Origin: Dendrophyllia cribrosa
Lineage: Eukaryota > Cnidaria > Anthozoa > Scleractinia > Dendrophylliidae
Assembly: GCA_024195265.1 (NCBI GenBank)
Contig: JAJLRJ010000011.1
Coordinates: forward strand, 5,777,361-5,841,360
Direction of reading: 5' to 3'
Length of the DNA stretch: 64,000 bases
Every line of letters begins with the position of its first letter. Positions within the stretch are counted from its first letter, which is position 1. Below, one piece after another: positions 11,513-22,499 of the stretch. The translations under genes were made by a program, and so were the position numbers. The notes below the pieces were generated by a model. That model made no database searches and was not told the DNA's origin. It saw only the letters and a list, made by a program, of their open reading frames with translations.

Positions 11513-11626
11513 AGACCCAGTATTGTCCATTATGCTTCACGCACCTCTGTTATTGTTTTGGGTTGCACAGGAGCGAGGCTTCCATTGTTCAGAGGTGCGT
11601 GAAGCATAATGGACAATACTGGGTCT
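11513..11626. mobile_element. Perfect-hairpin MITE flanked by TTAA
   Basis: Including the flanking TTAA, 11509-11549 and 11590-11630 are perfect 41-bp inverted repeats around a 40-bp loop. Read as TTAA target duplications plus an AGACCCAGTATTGTCCATTA terminus, this matches the TTAA-flanked, AG-starting pattern of Kolobok-type elements (inference). The perfect arms suggest recent insertion. Confidence 0.8.
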
Positions 11627-12961
11627 TTAAGGAAAGCCAGAACTCATTAAGTTTGTGATATGTTGCAGTAGGGATGGAAATTATCACTCGCCCACTCGTC
11701 CAAGCGAGTGTCAAGTCTTCTTTGGCGAGTACAAATTGTACATTTTTTGGTATAGTTCTGAAAGTCACTCGCCCAAACTGCCAGTGCTGTCAAAATTAAG
11801 GTTTCCAACCCTGTGTTGTGAGCTATTATGTATATACTGCCTAAACAAGAAAAAAAATGAACAAAATGTAGTTTCTTCTTACATCAGGACACAGATCTCC
11901 ATTGTCTGTGTCATTGGACACCACTTGGAACTGGGGTTCTCCAGCAGTGACAAGGAATCTTATATGGTGTCAAGAAAACTAGCATACATTGTAAATGAAC
12001 TCGGTCACTATTGTATTTGACAACATCTCCTAGCATCTGATTAGCTCTGTTGTGGAGTCATTGTTCATGTAATCAAAATAATTATCAGCTTTTAAACTTT
12101 ATCAATAACTTATATTCCTACCTTATTATGATAGGAAATCAACATTCAAAATTAACATGGCTTAAATTAATGCAATTTAAAGGAAAAATTAATGCCAAAG
12201 AGAGGGTTAATTTCCTATAATAAATTAAACCTTCGCAATTTTGTTTTTTGATTTATGACAAGCTCTGCAGAGAGAGAGAGACATCATCTTGAAAAATGTT
12301 TTATTCCACAAGATTCTATGCTTGAAAATGACAGTTAACACTGTGCATAGTTCTGTGATAAAACAAGGCATTACAGGTGCTAATAATAAGTACATGATAA
12401 TGAAAATTATACACTTTAAAAGCGAAATGGAATAAAAATATCAAAATAAACGTTTCGAGAAACCTTGAAGATACAGTTGTAATGATCGATGGGCAATTGC
12501 AATGACGCAGCATTTCCTTCTAACATAACGAAGGAATCTATTTTCACACATATTCTGATTAACTTAAGCTTATTACAGTAAATTTTGACCAAATACACTT
12601 GCCATGCATAGAGGAAACCTTAAATTTTGTCAGCATCATAAAATTCCTAACTCGATTGATCGGCTCCATGGCTGAATATCTGAACCATAAGATATCTTGT
12701 AATGACACAAAATTCCGTAATTTAAAGAATATTGCTATTCAGCTGTAATATTTATCCACATGGGTCATTTTACACTCTTTCTCAGCATTGTTTGCAATAA
12801 TAGTGAACAACAGTCGCCATTTTGGATCGAGTTCGTCCAGTCGCTATTTTTCCCTCGACCCTTCCCATGACACCCCGCGCGCGCCAATTCACCCTAGTAT
12901 CCAAACTTCTCTCGCCCCCAAAACCAATTAATAGCGACTGGGTACGAGTCTGCAGGTGTAA

Positions 12962-13433
12962 TACATTATCGACAATAAACTCCTTTTAAAGATGGAAACA
13001 ACGGATTTAACGGATTCAACGTTATTTCAACTTTTGTCATCGAAGGCCTCTCACTAAATGGTATCTTGCACATTGTTGGTTTTGGTGGACAAAAACCGTG
13101 CGGTTCTTTAGGAATATTTTGGTCCCATTTAGTAGTGTTCCCTTATTTTGAAAAACATTCGAACAAACAACGTTCTTAAAATCGGTATGCATTGAACTGA
13201 AATTAGTCTTGCTGTTCAGATATAGGAACAAGTGGACCTATCAATGTCTGTTCCTAATTTAAAGGAACGCATTTAGAGTTGAGCAAATTATCGAAATCGT
13301 ATCGCGCTGCGACAACAAGAAAAAGCAATTTCTAGCATCGTACCACCTTGAACTTGTAAGAAATCATAAGACATGCAGAGATTATTGTTGGATTCCAAAC
13401 GATTTTAACGTTTTAAAAAAGGGAACAGAAATT
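12962..13433. other. Non-coding flank with repeat remnants
   Basis: The start (12962-13030) continues the ACGGATTTAACGG repeat family interrupted by the upstream transposon. A short GGAAC...GTTCC segment at 13228-13270 resembles the Crypton-like array. No gene seen. Confidence 0.5.
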
Positions 13434-13442
13434 TTGGGAAAC

Positions 13443-13464
13443 GATCATCACCAGCACCAACACT

Positions 13465-13507
<43 letters not shown>

Positions 13508-13515
13508 CCACCATG

Positions 13516-13550
<35 letters not shown>

Positions 13551-13628
13551 TATCATCATCAACATCATCAACATCATCATCATCAACATCATCATCATCC
13601 TCATCATCATAATCACCACCACCATGAT

Positions 13629-13660
<32 letters not shown>
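13443..13660. repeat. CAT/ATC microsatellite followed by (TA)n
   Basis: ATC repeats 13460-13630 and (TA)n 13632-13660. The opening CATCACCAGCACCAACACTA is identical to the sequence before the second Crypton-like copy (50068). Poly-His, poly-Asp and poly-Met frames across it are artefacts. Confidence 0.93.
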
Positions 13661-13747
13661 TCTACAAAATATGGAAATAAAGACAATAAATTCCTTGCCA
13701 GGAATTTGCAAGGAATTTATTATTTTTATTTCCATATTTTGTAGAAT
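13660..13747. mobile_element. 88-bp hairpin element
   Basis: Arms ATTCTACAAAATATGGAAAT (13660) and ATTTCCATATTTTGTAGAAT (ending 13747) are perfect inverted repeats. The centre contains a second small inverted repeat TTCCTTGCCAGGAA. Probably a miniature MITE. Confidence 0.75.
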
Positions 13748-13880
13748 ATGAATTAACTTTTTGGAAGAAAAAAGTTTGAGTGGTTGAAATATAGGTGTAA
13801 TTGAATCAAACTAGTTTTTTCCTTTATTGTGTTAACATATATAGTTTTAGAGGAGTTATTTCAACTAGTGGATACTTGTG

Positions 13881-13887
<7 letters not shown>

Positions 13888-13922
<35 letters not shown>
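13888..13922. repeat. (TA)n microsatellite
   Basis: About 15 TA units beside the STRA6-like exon that ends at 13937. Confidence 0.95.
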
Positions 13923-13936
13923 GGTTTACTTCTCAC

Positions 13937-14085
13937 CCATCACCCAAGGAGGACTGCCCGGTGGAAGAAACTTATCAGCGTGAAGTTTTAGAAAAAGTTG
14001 CAGACAACTACTGGCCGTAGCTCCAAAGGTAGCAGCGATAGTGAATCTGTTACTGTAGCTATAACTGCGTAAAAAGTTGATTGGC
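13937..14085 (-). CDS. STRA6-like paralogue, second visible exon
   Basis: 149 nt: one base completing a Met codon, 49 codons, one base left over. The encoded stretch NRFTIAATFGATASS then CLQLFLK is a hydrophobic segment. The flanking introns also align with those of the 53.6-kb exon. Confidence 0.75.
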
Positions 14086-14494
14086 CTGGGAAAAAATATA
14101 AACAATATTATTAAGTAGTGTTAAATGAATATAATTGAACAAAACAAAATAATCGATGTGAATTGTGGATACATGCAGAAATTTTTGCAAAAGTAAAGAT
14201 TGTAATTGTTAGTGATGTTAACAAAGTAATTGCAAAAAAAAAAAACCTTCTCCTCCAAAAAAGAGAGAAAATGACGGAGGAAAGGGAGGGGGTAACGTAC
14301 GGGTGTATCACAAGCATTCCATCCAAAGGGGAGTTAAAAGGGATACTTTTCGTTGGTTGATGCTCATGCAATCTGCAGCACCTGACCATTATCAGGAAAT
14401 ATCCATAAATTACCCTAAGGAAGGTCATTGCAGTGTAAAAAGCCAAATTAGCTTCCATATCTTTAGTAACACAATGCAAAAAGGAATAGATTAA

Positions 14495-15048
14495 AGTGTC
14501 CCTGTGATTAAATTTTTGATTTTCATTTTTTTACATTTTCGTGTACAATTAGACTTTCTTACTCATCTTGCCAAATTTCAATTTATTACGAACATCAGAA
14601 GTCATTTTATTTTAACATTTATTTCCGAGAATTTACGGCCGCCATTAATCAACCTTGTTCCAAGGCTTGGTTGCGAATGGAAAAAAGTGACGTCAAAGAC
14701 TCAAACATACTTCAAGGGTTGAAATTATAATAACAATAAGGATTGAAAATCACGCGAAAAGCAACAAAAACTTTGGACTTGTTCTTCGTGCAATTTTCTA
14801 TGCTTATTGTCATTATAATTTCAACCCGTGAGGTATGTTTGAGTCTTTGAAGTCACTTTCTTCCATTCGCAACCAAGCCTTGGAACAAGGTTGATTAATG
14901 GCGGCCGTAAATTCTCGGAAATAAATATTAAAATAAAATGACTTCTGATGTTCGTAATGGATTGAAATTTGGCAAGATGAGTAGGAAAGGCTAATAGTAC
15001 ACGAAAATGTAAAAAAATGAAAATCAAAAATTTGATCACAGGGGCACT
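14495..15048. mobile_element. 554-bp foldback MITE with TTAA TSD (Kolobok-like)
   Basis: The two halves are reverse complements over about 230 bp each, with only a few mismatches. Termini read AGTGTCCCTGTGATTAAATT and its inverted counterpart AGTGCCCCTGTGATCAAATT, and both sides carry TTAA (14491-14494, 15049-15052). The TTAA plus AG-start pattern fits Kolobok. Paired ORFs on opposite strands are mirror artefacts. It lies in the intron of the STRA6-like fragment. Confidence 0.85.
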
Positions 15049-15091
15049 TTAAATAATTATAAATTTTTAATATATATGAATATAAACTTAC

Positions 15092-15193
15092 ATTAAAAGG
15101 CCAGGATGTCCATTACAATACTGAAGTTTGAAATGTTTTCTTCGCTCGAGACTTGCCAAAATCACAATAATGGCTAGCTGTGAAACGATAAGT
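15092..15193 (-). CDS. STRA6-like paralogue, first visible exon
   Basis: 102 nt: 1 + 99 + 2. Encodes one membrane span (LIVSQLAIIVILASL) followed by a positive ERRK stop-transfer stretch and GHPGLL. The upstream N-terminal exon was not identified. The main gene lacks a visible counterpart of this exon. Confidence 0.65.
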
Positions 15194-15321
15194 CTGTAGT
15201 TAAAATTAAGATGAGGTATATTACCAAGATACCAAGATAAGCACAACTTAGCTGTCGACATCAACATCAACCTCAACTGAAAGTTATTGTTAAATGAATA
15301 AATCCAAGGCACCTTTGAGCC

Positions 15322-15935
15322 AACTCGTGAATACGAAACGCTCTAAATAAAAAACTTTTTTACCCGAAAATTCATGGAACAGATCAAAATTGAAGTTGAT
15401 AAAAGTTTAGCAAAACGCGCCACAGATTTTCAGAGCCGAATGTTTTGGGTCGCCATTTAAGAAAACAAAAATGAAATAGACTTTCGATAAAGGTTGCCAA
15501 CTTTATCAAATTTCCGTTTAGAAATAAAGAAAGGAAAAAAACAACGCAGGCCAGCGATTACCTGAGCACCGGTTTAGGAACAACGATTCAAAAATTCGAC
15601 CAGCAACGCACAAGTAATTCATATGGTTAAATTTCAATATAACCAGTGTTTGTGTTGAAAATCCATTTGAAGTCCTCGGATCGTTTTTCATTTTCCATCA
15701 AAGGTCTCCAAACGCGAAACACCAGTACATCTCGTTTTCTTTTTCAGCGATCGAGTATTCCCAATCATATTCCTTTGCATTTGGAACGGGTAAAAGACTG
15801 CACTGTGGCGGAATTGCCGATAAACTTTTACAGCCCATGGAAAGAAGGAATGAGTAAAGACAGGAAGGAGTGAAAATTTGCATTTGTCCCCGTCTGCTAT
15901 AACTAGTTCATTACGCTTCGCGTATTCACGAGTTA
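15322..15935. mobile_element. MITE with TIR AACTCGTGAATACGAA
   Basis: Begins AACTCGTGAATACGAAACGC and ends GCTTCGCGTATTCACGAGTT, about 20-bp inverted repeats. The same termini bound a 214-bp element at 37251-37464. The interior has no convincing ORF. Confidence 0.65.
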
Positions 15936-16946
15936 GTGTGCATTTCAAAATATCTCAATGCATTTATTAAATAATATTTTTTACAATTAATGCTTACAGC
16001 TGGACCAAGACATCCCAGTTGAAACAAAGTCCCATCTATAGCTGGTATGCACCTACATGTAATAGAATACAATACAGATAAATTTGACTCCCTGAAATAA
16101 CTGAAACCTTAACCACGAAAGTAGCCTAGTCGCTAGGCTTAACCACGTTACCACGTAACAGCATAATAGATATCTTTCGCATAACTGTCACTCCACATGC
16201 AATTGTAAACACCTACCAAATATGCAAATACTCACGATCGATACTTTTGTGATGTAACGACTGTCACAGAAGACTCAACTACTACAAGAACAAACTAAAA
16301 CTGACTCGCTTAACACTCTACTGATCATTTTTTGACAAACGGGCTGACAAAACAACTGAATAGTGCCGTACTCAGACTCAACTTAAACTAAAGCGACTAC
16401 AACGTAATAAATTAAGACAGAAAACGACAGAAAACAGACTACAACTGGGTCAGGAATATCTCTTCCCGTCCCTTAGACAAGACTGAAAACCGAGTACTTT
16501 CATGCGGACTGGAACACTTTGCAACGCCTAGACGTATACCTTTCGGAGACTATTGGATCAAGCGTTGAGGCTGCTCTGTCTGGTCTATCAGAGCCGGCCA
16601 AGGGATAACATCGTAAGTACAATACCTTCAGTATTATACAGTCAGCCTCCATAACAGTCAGTAAGTCAACTAAAGACGAACGACTGGCATTTAAATGACT
16701 GAAATCCGACAAGACATTGTCCTACTACCCGCAGACATTAATACGATCAACTGACGGTTAACAATTCACATGACTCTGAAGATGACTTCCGCTCAGGTTG
16801 TCTGTCAACAACAACAGTTCTTTTCAGAACTACACTAACTACACTAACCCGGACGATCACACTCGACATACTGTGTTAATTTTATCAGTGAACCGTAGAT
16901 TCGCGCGTTTTTACAGTATCTCCAGTACAAAACATTGTGAAGTTCA
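15936..16946. other. Non-coding, no feature recognised
   Basis: Mixed AT-rich DNA with an ACTAC/CTGAC-rich stretch at 16280-16500. Only short spurious ORFs. Confidence 0.4.
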
Positions 16947-17397
16947 AGTGCACCTAACCCCAAAATTGTTTTTTCGCAATTCTATGTACGTTGAAAAGTT
17001 GAATAGTTAAATATTTCCTGTTTTAAACGTTGCGTTAGTGAATTATATAGGTTTGAATTTACAAAATGTTAATAAGATGACGTCAAATCAAGACTCGTTT
17101 ATTATACAACTACTTGTTTCCACCTCCAAGTAATATTTTTTTTTACAAATCAATTGACTATTATCAGTTTTTATTTATTATTTCTTAAATTGAACTGCGT
17201 ATTATAAACTGAAGTAGAAATAGTGGTAAAGTCTTGATGTGACGTCATCTAATTAGCATTTTGTAAATTCAAATCTCTATAACTCACTAACGCGACGTTA
17301 AAAACAAGAAATATTTCACTATTCGACTTTTCAACGTGCATTGAGTTGATTAAAAGAACAAAAATTAGGTGCACAAAAATTAGGAGTTAGGTGCACT
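16947..17397. mobile_element. 451-bp foldback MITE, TTAA-type
   Basis: Termini AGTGCACCTAACCCCAAAAT and the reverse complement of TTAGGAGTTAGGTGCACT. The right flank is TTAA (17398-17401); the left flank is TTCA, one substitution from TTAA. Inner arms match over about 170 bp, including GACGTCA and TTTGTAAATTCAAA motifs. Confidence 0.78.
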
Positions 17398-18089
17398 TTA
17401 ACCCACGTGAAATGAATGTGAAACCCAAGCGAGTCCCTGTAAACATTTAATTTTTAAATTTGTAATCAACCTCGTCCCCAGGGCCCTCTCCACTTTCAAT
17501 ATGGCGGGCGGGTGTAGAAAACAGAAGTATTTCGTTGCGTGAAACACGATGAAATATGTCTTCATTCCTCTGGAAACAGGGTTCCAGATTGTAGCAAACA
17601 CATTTGACTACCAATCGCTGGAAATAACCTCCGAAGATGGTATTACTGCATGTATCACGTGAGAATACTCCACAATTCTTGGAGTATTTAAGCAGCCTTG
17701 TGAAATTCATTAAGAATCTTTTCATAAGAACGTTGAGGCTGAGAATGGCCGGAATTTTAATAACCTGATAAGAACGTACCCAAGCTGAGATTTTGTTAAG
17801 AACGTCTCTATTTACCATGTTAACAATGAGCTAAATAACGTATACAAGTCTTTTTACATTTTATAATAGCAAACGTGTCTAAGCCGGCAAATGTGCAGAA
17901 CCTCCTTTTGGTTTTCTTTCTTCTTATCCAGAACTATGATTTACTTAAATATTTTACCAATTATTCTAAGAGCGTGCTAAGAACATTTTCAGGCTCAACT
18001 CGCCAAAACAATAAGAACGTCCAGCAGTTGCAGCTCAGCCGCACTCCAAAAATTAGGCGTTCTTCTATTTAAAAATTAGACTGATTATG
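17398..18089. other. Non-coding, no feature recognised
   Basis: No repeat structure or coding evidence beyond short ORFs. Confidence 0.4.
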
Positions 18090-18360
18090 AGCTCGAGATT
18101 TCTATCGCGTGATAGTTGGTTGGAGCTTCGCCCTCATCAGAAATCAAGAGCGAATAATTTTATTGTATTAGTATAAAGCTGCTAGACGTTCAAAACTTAA
18201 CAAGACAGGCTCGCGTTTTTATTGAATAATGATATTAATAACAACCGCACACACTCACTTTCTGCAACACGATAGATAGTGAGTAGCGTCGCCAATAAGA
18301 GAACAGCGCAGCATTCGTAATAGAACGCTAGTAGATTTATACCAAAAAAGAGTGTAAACT
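18090..18360. repeat. Dispersed repeat, related inverted copy at 62355-62640
   Basis: Shares GATTTCTATCGCGTGATA, GCTTCGCCCTCAT, CCAATAAGAGAACAGC and GTAGATTTATACC with 62355-62640 on the opposite strand. Likely an old non-coding transposon. Confidence 0.6.
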
Positions 18361-18770
18361 GTAATTCGCGTGCACTAAAGATTATAATGTTCAGACCAGC
18401 TCATAAAGGTGCTTCTTTTTTCACGTGATGGCTCGTTTAATTTTCGTTTTTGTTTTTGGTGCGTGAATTTTAGACAAGACCCGCTGTGATTCATTTCTGG
18501 TATGTTATTTAGAAATTAAGCGTTAACAGAGACCCACTTGTAATTCGCTAGTATACGGTTGACTGTACGGTTGACTGACGAAATAAACACAACAAATGTA
18601 TTTCGCGTGCGTATTTGCATATTTCATAGGTGTATTCACTACAGCGTACATTTGCATATGGAGTTGGAGTCATGCGAAAGATCTCGAAAGCGACGCGATG
18701 AAAATAGCAAAAATATCCATCGTTTCTCCTCGCTAAATGCATCTCACAAGTTTCAGTTTAGAAATGGCCC

Positions 18771-18918
18771 GGACACACGGTGAAAGTTTTCTTGCAACGT
18801 TGAGCACAACAAGATTTTTTGGGGGCGCCACACGATGCAATTTGTTGCGCGCAACGTCGCAAAAGTAGAACTCGATTCTAAGTCTGCAACGTTGCAAGAA
18901 AAGTAGCACCGTGTGTCC
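18771..18918. mobile_element. 148-bp MITE with TIR GGACACACGGTG
   Basis: Left GGACACACGGTGAAAGTTTT then CTTGCAACGTTG; right CAACGTTGCAAGAAAAG then CACCGTGTGTCC. The TIR is about 35 bp with a small indel. No target duplication was recognised. Confidence 0.75.
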
Positions 18919-21900
18919 AGTCCTTAACCCTTTCACTCCCAAGAGTGCCAAACATCAAATTTCAAGAAAAATCCCAAATTTCATTTTGTAAAATATTGAA
19001 AAACAAATGGTGCCATGCAAAAGTACTGCTAAAGAGGTTTCATTTAAATGGTCACACCATAGAATTTCGTCAACAGACTCAAAAGTTAGAACTATGTTAC
19101 ATGTCTCCATAACTGACTCTGGGAGTGAAACGGTTAAAAACATGCAATTTACTAGCAACAATAAAATAATCGTGTGCTCGGCTCGATCCCTATAAAATTC
19201 CCTGAGTTTAACACCCCTGGAAATAATCGCAAGGCTGACCAAAATGCAATACAAAATGGGGCGGAACTTTCCACAGTTAAACAACTAACATCTGAGAACA
19301 AAATTTGTTTTTACTTACATTGTGTTGGAAGAATTATTTGCTGAAACGCCAGCCATTTTAAACGATTTGTCTTGACGGCTTCTTCACGCCCTTTCTCAGA
19401 AAAAGCCCAGAAATGACGTTCAGTTGTATGAATATAAGTTCGTAAAATCTTTGTCCAAAAGCGATTTTAGACGATTTATAGAAAACGAATTTAAGAATTC
19501 CAGTTAGGCTCGTTTTTCGGTTATCATTTGGCAGCGCGTAAAGCTGCTTGAACACAGATGGGCGAGTCGAAGACGATGCTGCAGCGTGTCTGGCGAATGT
19601 TTTAATAGTTTTTTTTTTGTCTCGAGTCACCCAAGCACGATAAATAATCACGCAAATAAATTAAATAACCATTCCACAGAAGATATCTAGCCGTCGTCAC
19701 TGTAAATAGTTCAGTATGCATCGTAATGAGTGTGAAATACGATTGGATGAATGAAAGAGTAAATCAATGGATGAAAATATGTATAAGTTAGTACTCATTA
19801 AATTGTTTTGATTTAATCCTTCGTTATTCAGGCTTTCTGGGTAGTACTGTAGTGTTCAAGATCGAAACATTTCAATGTATGCTCGTTGATGCAAATTTCT
19901 TTGCATCTGTTTTCTTTTGCGTTCAAATTAAAATGCCTGCTGTAAAAATGTTTTTAAAACTCAACTGAAGGGCATTTATTGCTCAAAATAATCGAAAAAT
20001 AGACTTAAGGGATCTGGAAAGTAGTAAGAAGAGTAATAAGGTTCAATCATGCTCGAATAATTATAATAATTAAATAATATGAATTATAATAAGAAACTTC
20101 CCCAGCACCCTTTGCACCAGAAACATTTTCGATGCCAAATAACTCTTTCAATATTGAGTGAATGAGGATACTACACCACATGCTATTTACACCTGCCATA
20201 AAATACCTATTTTAATTGACTAAGTCAGATGACGTCATCAGTCACGTGACTATGCCCGCAAGTACCTTTTAACGTTTTTTAGGAACATGCTTTTATGAAT
20301 GCAAATACAGTCAATATGGCAAGGAAGGTTATGTTCATTAAGTTATGTTGTGTTATTTATATGTATTGCATTCAATGTATGTAACACTACGCATATATGT
20401 GGAAATATTAATAAAAAAGACGTTGCATTAAAAAAAAAAACATTTTGTCATGCCCGGTATGGTTCTGGATTTTCAAAATTAAGGGGGCTATACACATGAG
20501 CAAATATGGGGTCTGGGGACTAGCTCATGTATCTTTGTAAAGGTGATACACAAAGATAAAAAAATTCGTATGTTGGTAAATATGAGTATAAAAATAAGTT
20601 CTATATCAACGTTATTAGTATGACGTCATCAATCACGTGACCAGAACGCACGGAAGTTGACTGACCCCTTCTCAATTTTGTTAAGTTAAATAAATCCCCG
20701 TTTTTCCACCCAAGTAAAATTTATTATATTTTTGTGTATAAAAAGGCCATTAATATTACTCCTCCAGTAAAAACGAAGGTGACGAAAAATAGTTTTACAC
20801 GTTGGAAATCCATCCTTTCCTGATCCTGTTCAGCGACTTTTCAGTTTAAAACTATAAACAAATCTGCCTGAGTGGTTTTTATCTTACCTCTTACAAATAG
20901 TTTTAGCAGTTTTTCTGTAGCATTTTTCTTTCATACCGATCAGGGGTTAGATTTTTTTATTCCCCCACCCCACTCCCCTCGGTCCTCTTCCCCTCCCCCG
21001 CTCGGGTTTGCAGGACATGGTCAGCGGGAGGACTGGTTCGAGTTTTCAATTGCCATTTTGCTCGTAGCGTCAGCACAAAAAATAATTTTATTTCGTCGAT
21101 CCAGAGTCGTGTTTAGCGAAGAAAGGCTGGCGAAATTGCTTTGCAAACTGTTCTTTTCGTGGCTAACTTACGATATAGCGCAAAGATGTCTGCTTAGAGT
21201 GTACATGTAGTCCGGTCGCGAGGATAGCCGAGAAAGAACAAGAAAACTAGGTAAGTGACTTGAGCTTTAAATTAGAAGTTTAACTTTCAACCTTATGTCC
21301 AACTGAACAGGGTTCAGGGTTATTTTAAACCTTTTGGGGCGATTGATTATTAGTTTCTATTTGATATTGTACAGTAGTGCACACATCGAACTAGTTTACA
21401 ATTATTAAGCGAATTTGTTTACAAACAGATTGGCAAAAGTCTGCGACTCTGATCGCTGAAAAATTATCAGCTCGATAGTCGCTTCCGTGGTAATTTTCGA
21501 AGTTAATACATATACTATATGGTAAGGTTTTAAGCTTGTTCTCGACATGTTTTATCCATATATTATATTTTAACTTAAAAGAGGTTTTACCTTTCGTTTC
21601 ACCTGTTTCACTGTATTTCAAGCGCAAAGATGTAAATTTTAACAGTGGAAATTAGAGGTGCAAGTGAAACAAAAACCTGAGGGTCAATCTTGCATCATGC
21701 TCTAGAATTTTAATTTGTGATCAACTGCAGTTGTATTGCTATTTTGCAGTTTTGTTTATTTTTGTTCTCCAAAAGTAATTAGACTTTCAAAGACTACAGT
21801 CACATGTACGACATGTACATATGTTGTGGTTTACATTTCAAAGAAGGAACAAGTCGGATAAAGGTAATCTGTTCTTCAATTTATTTATTTAATAATGCCC

Positions 21901-22499
21901 AATCTTGCAGCATGTGTTATAACTCAGAGGTCTTTCTACAATATTTTTCGAAGCAGCTGGTAGAAATAATTAAATTTCTAAAGAGACACAATGTAATGGG
22001 AAAGTTTACTGATATAACAAATTAATGTTCTACGCTATAATTAATGGTGCAAGAGACAGTGAAATTTTACTGTTTATGTGCCAATCAATTTGAACCTTCA
22101 ACATCCCTTTCCCCTCCCCCATCTCCTCATGGGCATACCCTGAGCATTTTTGTGTCTGGCGAGAGTCCAGCAGAATAGATGTGGTCACCATAGTTGAATG
22201 AGATTGATGAGTGTTTTGTGCATGTATGGCTTATAATAACATAAAGGCGGCTCTCTAAAGCTCATTAGAATTATTTCTTGAAAGTATAGAATGAAAAAAC
22301 TAACTATAATTGAAGGGCTCAGAATAACACGGGGTTAAGTGACTTTTTGGAAAAAAATAAAAATGTCTCCAAATTAGCCGTTTTTTGGCATGCGGACTTG
22401 TTTTTATGTTGAAAACATTGCCCTGTATGTTTTTCACTGGTTTTGTGCTTCATTTTCTAGGAAAAAAAAAACGGTCCAAAAAATGCGGTCGGCTAATAA
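18919..22499. other. 3.6 kb without recognisable gene
   Basis: Frames are short and low in complexity. Two TGACGTCATCA...TCACGTGAC segments (20228-20250, 20621-20642) are close copies of one another and may be remnants of one repeat. A plus-strand ORF at 20872-21210 shows no family features. No RNA gene seen. Confidence 0.4.

Larger units (their letters stand above)
9717..12952. mobile_element. Non-autonomous DNA transposon, ~120-bp TIRs, 9-bp TSD
   Basis: The ends are inverted repeats: 9717-9835 begins CAGACTCGTACCCAGTCGCT and 12952 backwards to about 12826 begins the same. The arms stay similar for about 120 bp, through GGTTTTGGGGGCGAGAGAAG and GGGAAGGGTCGAGGGA. Both ends abut CAGGTGTAA (9708-9716 and 12953-12961), a perfect 9-bp target-site duplication. 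Long TIRs with a 9-bp TSD are typical of Mutator-like (MuDR) elements, an inference from family knowledge; no transposase ORF is visible. Inside are a plausible minus-strand exon (10174-10375), a poly-C run and two nested hairpin MITEs. 3236 bp in total. Confidence 0.88.
13937..15193 (-). pseudogene. STRA6-like paralogue, 5' fragment (two exons)
   Basis: Two phase-compatible exons on the minus strand. Exon a, 15193-15092: acceptor ACAG, 33 codons including SQLAIIVILASLERR and CNGHPGLL, donor GTAAGT. Exon b, 14085-13937: acceptor CCCAG, encodes PINFLRSYSYSNRFTIAA and ends PPGSPPWVM, donor GTGAGA. Joined, they restore a Met codon (…GLL-M-PINFL), the layout of the STRA6 N-terminal half (a transmembrane segment, a GxPGL motif and a second hydrophobic segment). 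Exon b is close to the exon at 53740-53601 but three residues longer. Both exons are open. The expected following exons are absent between 13.9 kb and the left edge, so this is a truncated tandem duplicate or a gene broken by repeats. A 554-bp MITE occupies the intron. Called a pseudogene because of the missing part; a short functional isoform cannot be excluded. Confidence 0.72.

Noticed and set aside
13405..13751. Poly-His / poly-Asp / poly-Met ORFs
   Set aside because: CAT microsatellite read in different frames.
14504..15039. Two near-identical 72-codon ORFs on opposite strands
   Set aside because: They are the two arms of a foldback MITE, not a conserved gene pair.
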